Source: Puccinellia tenuiflora
Taxonomy: Eukaryota; Streptophyta; Magnoliopsida; Poales; Poaceae
Assembly (NCBI GenBank): GCA_012064385.1
Contig: QRDG01000533.1
Span: 2,922,737 to 2,986,736 of the forward strand
DNA length: 64,000 nt
Reading direction: 5' to 3'
Shown here: positions 11,901 to 21,240 of the stretch, piece after piece
Layout of the letters: each line of letters opens with the position of its first letter
Numbering within the stretch: the first letter of the stretch is position 1
Notes under the pieces: generated by a model
Database searches by the model: none
What the model was told of the DNA's origin: nothing
What the model saw: only the letters and a program-made list of their open reading frames with translations
Position numbers and translations under genes: made by a program

Positions 11901-13092
11901 GCATCCGGGTATGTCGAACGTTGGCGTGAAAGGACTGAATCACCAGCTCCTTCTTGATGCTTGGGATGGTGTTCATCTTCTGGGTGAAGCGTTGGATGAA
12001 CTTGCGGAGAGTTTCACCCGGAAGCTGCTTGAAGTCGTGCAGGTCGCTGGGAACTCCTGGGCGCTGGTAGCCGCCCTGGAAATCCCCCAGGAATGCCTCC
12101 TTTAGTGCCCACCAGGATCGGATGGAGCACTTGGGGAGGTTGAGGAGCCATGACTGAGCATCTCCCTTCAGGGCCAATGGGAACCAGTTGGCCATCATGA
12201 CCTCGTCGGCCCCGGCAACCACAACAGCCAGAGAGTACAGCTGCAGGAAGTCCTGAGGGTTGGTGGTGCCATCGTAGCGGAGGACGTTGATCTTGAACTT
12301 CTTGGGCCAGGTGGCCTGGCAAAACTCAGGGGAGAGGGCGAGGCAGCCCTCGGCGATGTCATCGTCCCGATCTTCCCGTCGATGGCGCTCTTGACGACGT
12401 TCAATGCGAGTGCGTGCATCCTCGTGGAGACGGTTGTTGAGGTCGTTGCGCAGATCCAGGTTGCGCGTGGAGGATGAACCAACGGAGATGGCCGGGCCGC
12501 CGTTGCAGTTCGCCCGACCCGCCGCGGGAGGGTTTGCTTGAGGAGGCATGGCTTCACCTGGGCGATCTTTCCGAGGAGGGTCCCGGGGTTCTCGCGCCTC
12601 TGCTCCCTTGGCTCCGGGGCTGTCGACGGTGGGGGCGTGAACGGGCTCACACCTGGGGCCGCCGTCGGCGAAGTGGAGGAGTTCCTCCACACAGGTCCGC
12701 CATTCCTAGTAGACCTTGGGGTTGTCGGTGCTGGGTGCAAACTGGATCAGAGCCTTGGCGGTGATGAGGGCGTCGTGGCGGGCCTGCGCGTCGTCCGAGA
12801 GGAGAGTGCAGGACTTGCTCTTGGTGCCCTGCTGACCCTTGCCAGCGCGGGCACCCTCGCTCTTTTTACCGACAGAGAGGTCCTTGCCGGTGTTGCCGCC
12901 CATGCTCTTCTCCGAGCCACCATCTTCGCCACTCCGGGTTGGGCCGCCTGCCCCGCCCAGAGCGTCCTTCTCCGGAGGTGGAGGAGGAGAAGCCAAGTTT
13001 GCCGCAGCAGCGCGACGCTCGCCGGTAGCCTGAGAGCGCGCAGGGGAGGCCGCCTTGGATGTCCGGGTGTCGGGCCTCTTCTTTGGCGCCAT
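8959..13092 (-). pseudogene. E3 gag-pol, decayed and truncated
   Basis: Gag starts at ATG 13092 (MAPKKRP...). It has TAG at 12706-12708 where E4 has a sense codon, then stays in frame to a stop at 11356-11358. The zinc knuckle near 11530 has lost its last cysteine (CX2CX4HX4Y). Protease shows the LVDGGSS active site at about 11110-11130, a further in-frame stop near 11056 and a frameshift near 10870. RT is readable in 10462-10010 (CVDF, FSGYHQ, MPFGL). It then has a small deletion with frame change near 9995, before the YIDD catalytic motif at about 9970. One more stop at about 9765 precedes the RNase H part, which ends at the E2 junction. None of the enzymes can be intact. Confidence 0.9.
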
Positions 13093-13210
13093 GGTCGACG
13101 AAGAACTTGACACAGATCTCCTCGCAGATCTCAAAGCCGATGAAGAACTTGAGGAAGATCTCGACGAAGAACACGAAGCCGATGAAGAAGAAATCAGCAC
13201 TTGTGCCCCC

Positions 13211-13224
13211 TACCTGGCGCGCCA
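13211..13224 (-). other. E3 primer-binding site
   Basis: Minus strand TGGCGCGCCAGGTA, two bases after the LTR end, same as E2. Confidence 0.7.
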
Positions 13225-13226
13225 GA

Positions 13227-14298
13227 TGTCGTGTCTTGGATCACGGACACCGGGAGTAAAGGATACCCCCTTTTTAGGTTCGGTATGGGGCGCGAAGGAG
13301 GCTGAGGAACGTCTTCCGCCCGGGGGCTTCGTCTATGCTCGAGATCTACGTACTAGTAAGCATCACAGAGACACAAGGAGTTTACCCAGGTTCGGGCCGC
13401 CCGGAGGCTAACAGCCCTACTCCTGCATGTCTGGATTGAGAGGTGTATCATGGTGTAGCTTTACAATGGTGGTCACGGGTGAGAACCCGGGAGGTGTTGG
13501 CTAGAGGTTGAAGACAAGCAGATCCTGGCCTGGAGGAGATCACCTCTCGCCTATGCTACTCTTCGTCTTGTGCGCTATCTAGCCCAGCCTCCGACTCTCT
13601 CTGGAAATCTCGCCCTTTCCTTGGGTGACTCGGTCCTCCTTTTATAGGCTAAGGGGATACCACAGGTGCACCCTTGGGGCCGGAGGGGTTTTGGCGGGAA
13701 AACCCCTCCGGGTTCTCCTTAGGAGGCGACGTGGCCTCCTCTTGTCCAAGTATTCTTCTCAGTGGGGGTAGGTGAGGTCGCCCACCTTTTCCAGGGAGGA
13801 CGGACAGAGGCTGACAGCTTTTCCACCTCTGACCCCCTTTGGCGCCTCCATCTTCTTGGCGCCCAAGTCTTCTAGGAGCCTCCAGCCAGGGCTGGCAAGC
13901 TTATCCTCTTTGCGCACTGGAGGTTGGTTCCCGAGGGTGAGCCTGGCCTCCTGCCGGGCATTGGGGTCCCAAGCATCGGGGTCCCGGGACCTCCATGCCT
14001 GCTTTCGGGTCGAGGGGGCCCCGGAGGGTCCCCGGGTCCTTTGCCTTGGTTGTCGATGTCGCGTGCGTCGGGACGTCGTGGGGCAGATGGGGGGGCCCAT
14101 CTACCAGTCTTGTGCCTTGGCCTTGAGTGCCTCCTTGGTGGGCCCATGTGCGATGGACCCACTTTGACCGCATCAGGGGAATCCCATGTTCCACTGTTGC
14201 CACATGTGCCTTGGCCTTGAGTGCCTCCTTGCTGGGCCCATGTGCGACGGACCCACTTTGACCGCATCAGGGGAACCCCATGTTCCACTGTTGCGACA
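13227..14298 (-). repeat. Shared LTR of E3 and E4 (1,072 bp)
   Basis: On its low side it is followed by a primer site (5' LTR of E3). On its high side it is bordered by a polypurine tract (3' LTR of E4). Minus-strand ends are TGTCGCAACAG and ACACGACA. It is about 100 bp longer than the two sister LTRs, mainly because its terminal 94 bp are duplicated. Confidence 0.88.
14111..14298 (-). repeat. 94-bp tandem duplication of the LTR end
   Basis: 14111-14204 and 14205-14298 are near-identical copies (about four differences). Each ends in an LTR-like terminus, TTGCCACA and TTGCGACA. The other two LTRs have one copy. Confidence 0.92.
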
Positions 14299-14311
14299 GT
14301 AGCCCCCGGGC
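14299..14311 (-). other. E4 polypurine tract
   Basis: Minus-strand GCCCGGGGGCTAC directly before the LTR start TGTCGCAACAG. It is G-rich rather than purely purine, a common form in Gypsy elements. Confidence 0.65.
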
Positions 14312-14595
14312 ATAGTCCCGGCGGCCACGCCCTTCGGCCGCCGGGGCTATGACCAACAAAGAGTCAAAGTGGGTCCCCCGCGTCAGGTCTTGAATGTCTT
14401 GTCCTACCCGCCAGGGGGTGAGGTCTTGGAGTTATCCATCCGGTGGAGTAATTGGGCCAGCCTCTTCGATTCTCGGGAACGGAGAAAGCGAGGCGACGGC
14501 CGCTGAAGGCGTATCCGAGCCTTCTTAAAGGAAGGGATACCCCTCAGGATCTTCATTCGTCTTCACTCCTTCATCAACCCCACTCTTCCTCAGAG

Positions 14596-15246
14596 ATGAG
14601 CGCGTCGATGGCGGGGGCTAAGAGAGGAGCTGGTAGCTTGCGCTCGTCCTTGGCGGGGGCAGAAGTGGCGTCCGGTAGTCGCGGAAGAGTTGCCCCCCGA
14701 TGCCGAGCGAGGCGCGGTCGCGGCGGCGGCCGCGGTCGTGGAAGCCGAGGTCGTGGAGGTCGCGGAGCGGGAGGTTCGCCGAGCCCTCCCTCGCGGAGGA
14801 CGACCCACACCGGCTTCCCTCCGTTTGAGCTCGTCGTGGATCTGGACAGAACACTGCGAAGCCGGCTTCATCTGCCGGACTCCTTCATGGCGGTGGTGGA
14901 CTCGGACGACGACCGGCCCACCGGTTACTGGCTGCAGGTCGAGGGTTGTCCCAACGGCCACTCCTGGGTCGAAGTGGAGTGCACCGTCGATGGCTCCATG
15001 CTCCTGGGGAAGGGATGGAAAGCGTTCGCGCGCTCCCGTCGCCTTACCCGGGGGCAGTACCTGTCGTTCGAGTACGACGGGGATGAGACGCTCTCCGTGA
15101 AGATCTTCCATGTCGATGGAGGACGTGATGATTGCTGCATGGAGAGCGACAGCAGCAGTCGCAGCAGCTACTACGGCGAGGAGGACGAGGATGAAGATGA
15201 AGAGGACTCCCTCAGCATCAAGGCCGAGAGGAGCCCGCTTCCCTGA
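14596..15246 (+). CDS. B3-domain protein encoded antisense inside retrotransposon E4
   Basis: An intact 216-residue frame. I start at ATG 14596, 72 bases after a TATA-like CTTAAAGG at about 14523-14530; the same frame is open upstream to another ATG at 14452. Residues 1-75 are basic and Gly/Arg-rich (RGRGGGRGRG-type repeats, about 40-60). Residues 77-173 read as a plant B3 DNA-binding domain: FELVVDL near the start, then the hallmark LLGKGWKAFARSRRL and LSFEYDGDETLSVKIF. The tail is acidic (EDEDEDEED) after a Ser-rich run. Known B3 proteins are plant transcription factors acting in the nucleus. The gene lies between the 3' LTR and pol of E4, on the opposite strand. Antisense extra ORFs are known in Tat elements, but a B3 domain there is not something I can confirm. 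DNA-binding function is inferred from the fold only. It lacks stops, unlike the pol beside it. Confidence 0.72.
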   Translation: MSASMAGAKRGAGSLRSSLAGAEVASGSRGRVAPRCRARRGRGGGRGRGSRGRGGRGAGGSPSPPSRRTTHTGFPPFELVVDLDRTLRSRLHLPDSFMAVVDSDDDRPTGYWLQVEGCPNGHSWVEVECTVDGSMLLGKGWKAFARSRRLTRGQYLSFEYDGDETLSVKIFHVDGGRDDCCMESDSSSRSSYYGEEDEDEDEEDSLSIKAERSPLP

Positions 15247-15557
15247 AGATGCAGGGGCGACACCGCGGCAGCGCCACCCGAAGATGTTCTTGACCTCCTT
15301 CTTGGCGGCCTCGTTGACGTACTTCTGGAAGTAGCGCCTTCCGTGGTGCGTGGATGCTCCTTGCTTGCGTAGGAGCCAAGCTTTCTTTGCAAAAAGTAGG
15401 CTCCATTGTAGACTTTTGGATGACGAAAAACTTGTACTCTTGCTGTCGCTTGGCCTTCAAGCTAAATAGATGCGATCGAGAACGGTTTTCTGCAAAACTC
15501 ACTCTTAATTGCGGCACTAGCTGTACCGTCATAAGGGACAGTGGGGAACAGAAGGCC

Positions 15558-15565
15558 TATAAAAA
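15558..15565 (+). promoter_or_regulatory. TATA box of antisense gene 2
   Basis: TATAAAAA in GGCCTATAAAAAGG, 96 bases before the ATG at 15654. The 60-odd bases between are C/T-rich like a plant 5' UTR, and no in-frame competing element feature lies here. Confidence 0.6.
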
Positions 15566-15653
15566 GGCTCTCTAGCCCCCAGCTCCTTGGCCACCCTTAG
15601 TCTTGCTTCCTCTTGCTTCTTGCCCTCCCTGCCCCTTCACAAACCACAAGGCC

Positions 15654-16131
15654 ATGTCGGGGGAGGTAGTGATGTCCTTCTCAGGGACGTCGATGGCGGC
15701 ATCCATGCATCGGGGTGCGGCGGAGGCTCCCAGGGGAACTGGGGCCCGTGCCGCAGGAGAAGAAGACGAGGTGATGTCGCGCCTGGCCCTCGTTATGGGC
15801 GTTTCGCGCTTGGCGACGATCTCTGGTCCCGCAGCCCAGGAGGAGGCTCGGGTGCGTGTGCTCCGCAGGGCTCAGCTTCTGGCGACCTTGAAGGGGAAGA
15901 CCGCGGGGATCCCGGAGGCATCCCAGCTCTGGGAGGAGTTTGACGCCATCAAACAGGTCGGTGTTGCGTTTTTCTCGGCCCCTCGCTCCTCTTGGGCCTG
16001 GTCTAGATCCTGACCGAACTTGTCCCCTGTCGCAGGCGGACAACAACGCCATGAGTGAGGTGGCGGCCGAGGTAGTCTCCCTGCTCCACTGCCTGGCACC
16101 CGGACGCACCAAACAGCCAGGAGACGCCTGA
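15654..16131 (+). CDS. Small predicted spliced gene, antisense in E4: join(15654..15956,16036..16131)
   Basis: Exon 1 (101 codons) ends AAACAG before a GT at 15957. A 79-base intron carries a CTGAC-like branch site, a pyrimidine run and CGCAG at 16031-16035. Exon 2 then stays in frame for 31 codons to TGA 16129-16131, giving 132 residues. A TATA box lies 96 bases upstream. Without splicing the exon 1 frame runs only to 16013. The protein is Ala-rich with a likely helical part (EEARVRVLRRAQLLATLKGK) and a second helix-like part in exon 2 (SEVAAEVVSLLHCL). I recognise no domain, membrane segment or signal peptide. It follows the B3 gene by 407 bases on the same strand, so the two may be a captured gene pair or an antisense module of this Tat family. 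A random open frame is possible, but the splice signals and TATA box argue against it. Confidence 0.5.
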
Positions 16132-17150
16132 AAAATCCTTCCAGGTTCTCCCTCTCCTCCCAGGCGTCCCCGGGAATTGAGAGGTCCCCCATTAGGCGTG
16201 AACAAGGCAAGGGCGCACAGCAAGGAGCGCTAACTCCAAGCTGGCCTTAGTACCACAGGGTCTAGTAGTTGCACAACCGAATGTAAATTCAAGAATGTAA
16301 TTCAGAATGTAAATTCGGATGTATGCAACCCTAGACTCAACTCCCGGGGTCATTTCCCAAATCTTCCTTTGCACTAACGCGCCGTCTGGTTTTCAGAGGA
16401 GGCCGCTTAGGTGCAAGGCACTCTACCTCTGCATGATAGATGTACCCCCTAAGTCGGACTATACCTTCCGGGAGTCCTTCGCCACTGTCCATGGGTACTA
16501 GGCCAGAGGGAAACGGACCGTTCACCGGGGTGGTCGCATACCCCCGCAAAGGCTCTCATCAACCGTCAAGCATGGGCAGGTCGATGGTATATTGACTCCG
16601 AGCGAGATGTTATGCCTAAATGCAGGATGCTGATGCAAGAACTTAGCTGTTTTCCTGTCGCGTCTCCAGCCCATCCAGTCCTTCCCGGGTGTCGAACTCC
16701 TTTTTTCGTGTCCCGCTGCCCAATCCTGCCCCGGGAAGGAGCTACGCACAGCAAACTTTTAGTAGGAAAAGAATGGACCCTCTTTCCTATCATGCTAGCG
16801 TGTTATCCGAAGCAAACCGCAAGCACAGTTGGTAGTACATTTCTATGGTGAGGTGGGTTTCACCACAGCACTGCCCAATTCCCCTTTCCGCGGCAGCACG
16901 GCATGATCGGGTGGCGGTGCCTAGCCTGCGAGGCCACTCGCGGCGCTTCTACCCATCTGCCACCGGCACATACCAGCCCCCTGCTTACGGGTTGCTAAGG
17001 ATAACACGCTTCCATGGAAGGATTGAGGCTCACGGGAATTGAAATAACTTATCTTTTATTCTCCTGGCGACGATTCTTACACCCTATTACAGAACACTAG
17101 CCCCTCAGGCATGCTTTAACGGATCCGACGTTTGCGATTCATGTCCGTCA
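16132..17150 (+). other. E4 region between antisense genes and pol, no gene seen
   Basis: About 1 kb of moderately GC-rich DNA. It would contain the 3' ends of the antisense transcripts and of the pol transcript. No domain-bearing frame or repeat was recognised. Confidence 0.6.
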
Positions 17151-20047
17151 TCAGGGGTAGAATTTTCGAAGATTCTCGATGTTCCAGGCGTTGCCTTCCG
17201 GCCGGCCTTGCTCGTCCTCAAGGTACACCGTTCCGGGTTTCAGGGTATGTGTCACCCGGAAGGGTCCTTCCCACTTTGATGACATTTTGTTCAGGCCTTC
17301 CATGTTTTGCCTCTTGCGGAGTACCATATCCCCGGGTTGCAGCTCCCGCGAGCGAACATGACAATTGTGGTATCGGCGGAGTCCTTGTTGGTACCGAGCT
17401 GACCGTAAGGAGGCCCGGTACCTTCTCTCTTCCAGCAGGTTTATGTCATCGATCCTCCGCTCTTCTTGCGTGTTCTCATCGTATGCGAGCACCCGGGGTG
17501 ATCCGTACTTGAGCTCTGATGGCAGGACAGCGTCAGCTCCGTAGACGAGGAAGAAAGGTGTCTCTCCACTGGCTCTGCTTGGTGTTGTCCTGAGTGACCA
17601 CAGTACGCTTGGTAGGTGATTAATCCAGTTTTTTCCCTTGTTCTCCAGCTTGTCAAAGGCTTTGGTCTTCAATCCCTTGAGAACTTCTGCATTTGCTCGC
17701 TCTACTTGCCCGTTGCATCTTGGGTAGGACACCGAGGCAAAACACACCTTGATGCCCATTTCTTCGCAGAAGTTGAGGAAGGCTTTGCTTGTGAACTGAG
17801 TGCCATTATCAGTGATGATTCTGTTTGGTACTCCAAACCGGTAAATGATTCCTTCGATGAACTTGAAGGCGGCCTGAGCCGTCTGACGTGGAACAGGCAT
17901 CGCTTCCACCCACTTTGTGAACTTGTCGATTGCCACGAACAGGTACTCGTGACCTCCCACAGACTTTGGTATCTTGCCGACCATGTCCAGCCCCAGACCG
18001 CGAACGGCCAAGAGATTAGTATCGGCTGCAACGCTTGAGCTAGCTGGTGCGTGTTCTTGGCGTAGTACTGGCAAGCTTCACAGGTCTTGACTAGCTGCTC
18101 CGCGTCATGAAGTACCGCTGGCCAGTAGAACCCTTGGCGGAAAACCTTCCCCGCCAAAGATCTTGAAGCCACATGACTTGAGCATATCCCCTCGTGTATG
18201 TCCCTCAGTAGTTCTCGGCCTTGTTCTTGTGATATGCACCGTAGCTTGATTCCGTTTTCGCGCCGCCGGTAGAGCTCGCCGTCGATTAGGATGTAGAGCT
18301 TTGCCCGGCGGGCCACTTGCTCGGCTTCGTGGTTGTCCTCCGGGAGGGCGTGTTCCACCATGTACTTGATGATGCCCTAGGCTCAGGTTGGGTGGGTCCG
18401 TTCCACCAGCAGTACCTCCTAGCCAGAAGGAAGCAGAGCTTCTTTGGCCGCGGGCATTGCCGGGTCTTGGGCTTCCGGGCTGGCTACCCGTGTTGTTGAT
18501 GTAGAAGGGTTGCCAGCCTCCTTTGTCGCTGAAGAGCTTGGCTTCAGCCTCTCGGGAGAGACTAAAGGCCGCTTGAGCACCTCGATGTAGATCCCGGGAG
18601 GTACCGGTTCTCGCTTGGACGCCAGTTGTGATAGCTCGTCCGCAGATGTGTTTTCCTCCCGCGGCACGTAAGCAGCTCTGAAGCTACTGAAGCGCCGCTG
18701 AAGTTTCCAGACTTCTTCGACGTAAGGCGCCATCTGAGGACAGGCGTACTCTTTGTTGACTTTTTTGATGACTAGCTGAGAGTCACCCTTGACTGATGAA
18801 CTTGCCGATGCCGAGGCCGATGGCAGCACGAAGTCCCGTGAGCAGGCCTTCGTATTCCGTCGTGTTGTTGGAGATGTTTCCTTGGTAGTGCATTCGGACG
18901 ACGTACTTCAAGCGCTCACTAGTTGGTGAGGTGAGGACGACCCCAGCACCTCCTTGCCCCTTGGTGTAGGAGCCGTCGAAGTGCATGGTCCAGGTGTCGG
19001 GATCCTCCTTCCCGGGAAGGCTCGTCTCCTCCTCCGGGTTGTCGATCGCCGTCTCGGTCCACTTGGCTGTGAAGTCAGCCAGTGCTTGGCTCTTGATGTT
19101 GTCCGTGTGTTCGAACTTGACCCCGAAGCCCTGGAGTTCCATGGCCCACGCCGAGATGCGTCCGGTGGCCAGCGGGTTCTCCAGAGGACTCCTTAGGTTG
19201 TACTTGGACACCACCGTGATTAGGTGCCCCTCGAAGTATGGCCTCATCTTGCGAGAGGCGATAAGGATCCCTAGCAGCAGCTTCTGCATCATGGGATATC
19301 GCTCCCGGGCATCGCGCAACACTGAGCTGACGAAGTAGACCGGGTGCTGCACCTTGCGGGTCACCGATCCTTTGGCGGGTTCGACGTCCTCCACGTCCTT
19401 GGCGCTCCGGGGTGTTGTCGGAGTAGCCCCCGGCTGCGTCGCCTTGGAGTCTATTCCTTCGTCCTCAACGCTTGGCTCGATGATGACGGGAGGGGGCGGG
19501 GTGCTGGGATCTTCGAACCCCTGAACACTTGGCCGCCCCTTCTCGCTTGGCTGCCCCGGGAACGGGTCCCCGGGACGCTTGCCCTTGCTTGGCTTCTTTG
19601 GAGATGCGTCGCGCTCGGCCACCAGCATGGCGCTGATCACTTGGTTAGTGGCGGCAATGTACAGCAGTAGGGGCTCCTTCTCCATTGGGGCCATGAGGAC
19701 GGGTGGCGAGGCGAGGTAGCTCTTGAGTGATTGGAGAGCTTCCTCAGCCTCGGGGTTCCACTCCATGGGGCCTGATTTCTTGAGCAACTTGATGAACGGC
19801 AAAGCCCGCTCTCCAATCCTTGAGATGAAGCGCCTGAGTGCAGTGATGCACCCGTAGAGTCGCTGCACGTCATTGACTCATCGGGGCGCTTCCATTCATT
19901 CGATGGCCTTGATCTTGTCGGGGTTCGCCTCAATTCCCCGGTGGGAGATCAGGAAACCCAACAGCTTGCCGGATGGGACCCCGAACACGTACTTGTCGTT
20001 GTTGAGCTTGAAGTTGACCCGGCGGAGGTTGTCGAAAGTCTCGTGCA
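17151..20047 (-). pseudogene. E4 pol: RT end, two RNase H domains, integrase
   Basis: Reading on the minus strand: the end of RT (KLLGFLISHRGIEANPDK), a stop near 19870 at the same place as in E3, then RNase H (19868 onward). A second RNase H follows with HFDGSYTKGQGGAG and NNTTEYEGLL at about 18990-18860. A frameshift near 18800 follows, then PREENTSADELS. Integrase has its HHCC finger around 18200-18060 and a frameshift near 18050. The catalytic core has D (GLDMVG, about 17990), D (ITDNGTQF, about 17810) and E (NGQVERANAE, about 17710). The frame ends at TGA 17151-17153. Presence of the second RNase H places it in the Tat lineage. Frameshifts make it inactive, but integrase itself is a long open frame. 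Confidence 0.9.
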
Positions 20048-21063
20048 GTTCGCTGGGAACTCCTGGGCGCTGGTAGCCGCCCTGGAAAGCCCCCAGGAAT
20101 GCCTCCTTTAGTGCCCGCCAGGATCAGATGGAGCATTTGGGGAGGTTGAGGAACCATGCTGAGCGTCTCCCTTCAGGGCCAATGGAAACCAGTTGGCCAT
20201 CATGACCTCGTCGGCCCCGGCAACCACCGCAGCCAGCGAGTACAGCTGCAGGAAGTCCCGAGGGTTGGTTGTGCCATCGTAGCGGAGGACGTCGATCTTG
20301 AACTTCTTGGGCCAGGTGGCCTGCCGAAACTCAGGGGAGAGGGCGAGGCAGCCCTCAGCGATGTCATCGTCCCGATCTTCCCGTCAATGGCGCTCTCGAC
20401 GACGTTCGATGCGGGTGCGTGCATCCTAGTGGAGGCGGTTGTTGAGGTAGTTGCGCAGATCCAGGTTGCGCGTGGAGGATGAACCAACGGAGATGGCCGG
20501 GCCGCCGTTGCGGTTCGCCCGACCCGCCGCGGGAGGGTTTGCTTGAGGAGGCACGGCTTCACCTGGGCGATCTTCCCGGGGAGGGTCCCGGGGTTCTCGC
20601 GCCTCTGCTCCCTTGGCTCCAGGGCTGTCGACGGTGGGGGCGTGAACGGGCTCACACCTGGGGCCGCCGTCGGCGAAGTGGAGGAGTTCCTCCACATGAG
20701 TCCGCCATTCCTGGTAGACCTTGGGGTTGTCAGTGATGGGTGGAAACTGGATCAGAGCCTTGTCGGTGATGAGGGCGTCGTGGCGGGCCTGGGTGTCGTC
20801 CGAGAGGAGAGTGCAGGACTTGCTCTTGGTGCCCTGTTGACCCTTGCTAGCGCGGGCACCCTCGCTCTTTTCACCGACAGAGAGGTCCTTCCCATCTTCG
20901 CCGCTCCGGGTTGGGCCGCCTGCCCCGCCCAGAGCGTCCTTCTCCGGAGGTGGAGGAGGAGAAGCCCGGTTTGCCGCAGCAGCGCGACGCTCGCCGGTAG
21001 CCTGAGAGCGCGCAGGGGAGCCGCCTTGGACGTCAGGGCTTCGGGCCTCTTCTTTGGCGCCAT
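20048..21063 (-). pseudogene. E4 gag, 3' part lost by deletion into RT
   Basis: ATG at 21063 (MAPKKRP...) as in E3, with a one-base deletion soon after that moves the frame. The rest is readable to a stop near 20426 and then in pieces to about 20048. There gag joins RT directly: gag C-terminus, zinc knuckle, protease and most of RT are missing, about 2.1 kb compared with E3. The junction lies in TCGTGCAG, a short sequence present in E3 both in gag (about 12032) and in RT (about 9909). Confidence 0.88.
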
Positions 21064-21224
21064 GGTCGACGAAGAACTTGACGTAGACCTCCTCAAAGAT
21101 CTCAAAGCCGATGAAGAACTTGAGAAAGATCTCGACGAGGAACGCGAAGCCGATGAAGAAATTGAGGAAGATCTCGACGAAGAACACGAAGCCGATGAAG
21201 AAGAAATCAGCACTTGCGCCCCCC

Positions 21225-21238
21225 TACGTGGCGCGCCA
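21225..21238 (-). other. E4 primer-binding site, one base changed
   Basis: Minus-strand TGGCGCGCCACGTA, with C for G compared with E2 and E3, two bases after the LTR. Confidence 0.65.
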
Positions 21239-21240
21239 GA

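Larger units (their letters stand above)
8959..14298 (-). mobile_element. E3: Tat-like Gypsy, 5' LTR to RNase H, 3' part missing from window
   Basis: Minus order: 5' LTR (14298-13227), primer site, leader, gag, protease, RT and RNase H, breaking off at 8959 where E2 is inserted. The 5' LTR doubles as the 3' LTR of E4, so E3 and E4 form a tandem array with a shared LTR. Sequence is highly similar to E4 in gag and RNase H. Confidence 0.85.

Noticed and set aside
14590..15111. Minus-strand ORFs over the B3 gene, in the pol direction of E4
   Set aside because: Shadows of the plus-strand B3 frame; no recognisable domain and they begin past the pol stop.
16132..17150. A third antisense gene in E4
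   Set aside because: Only short frames without promoter, splice pattern or domain could be found.
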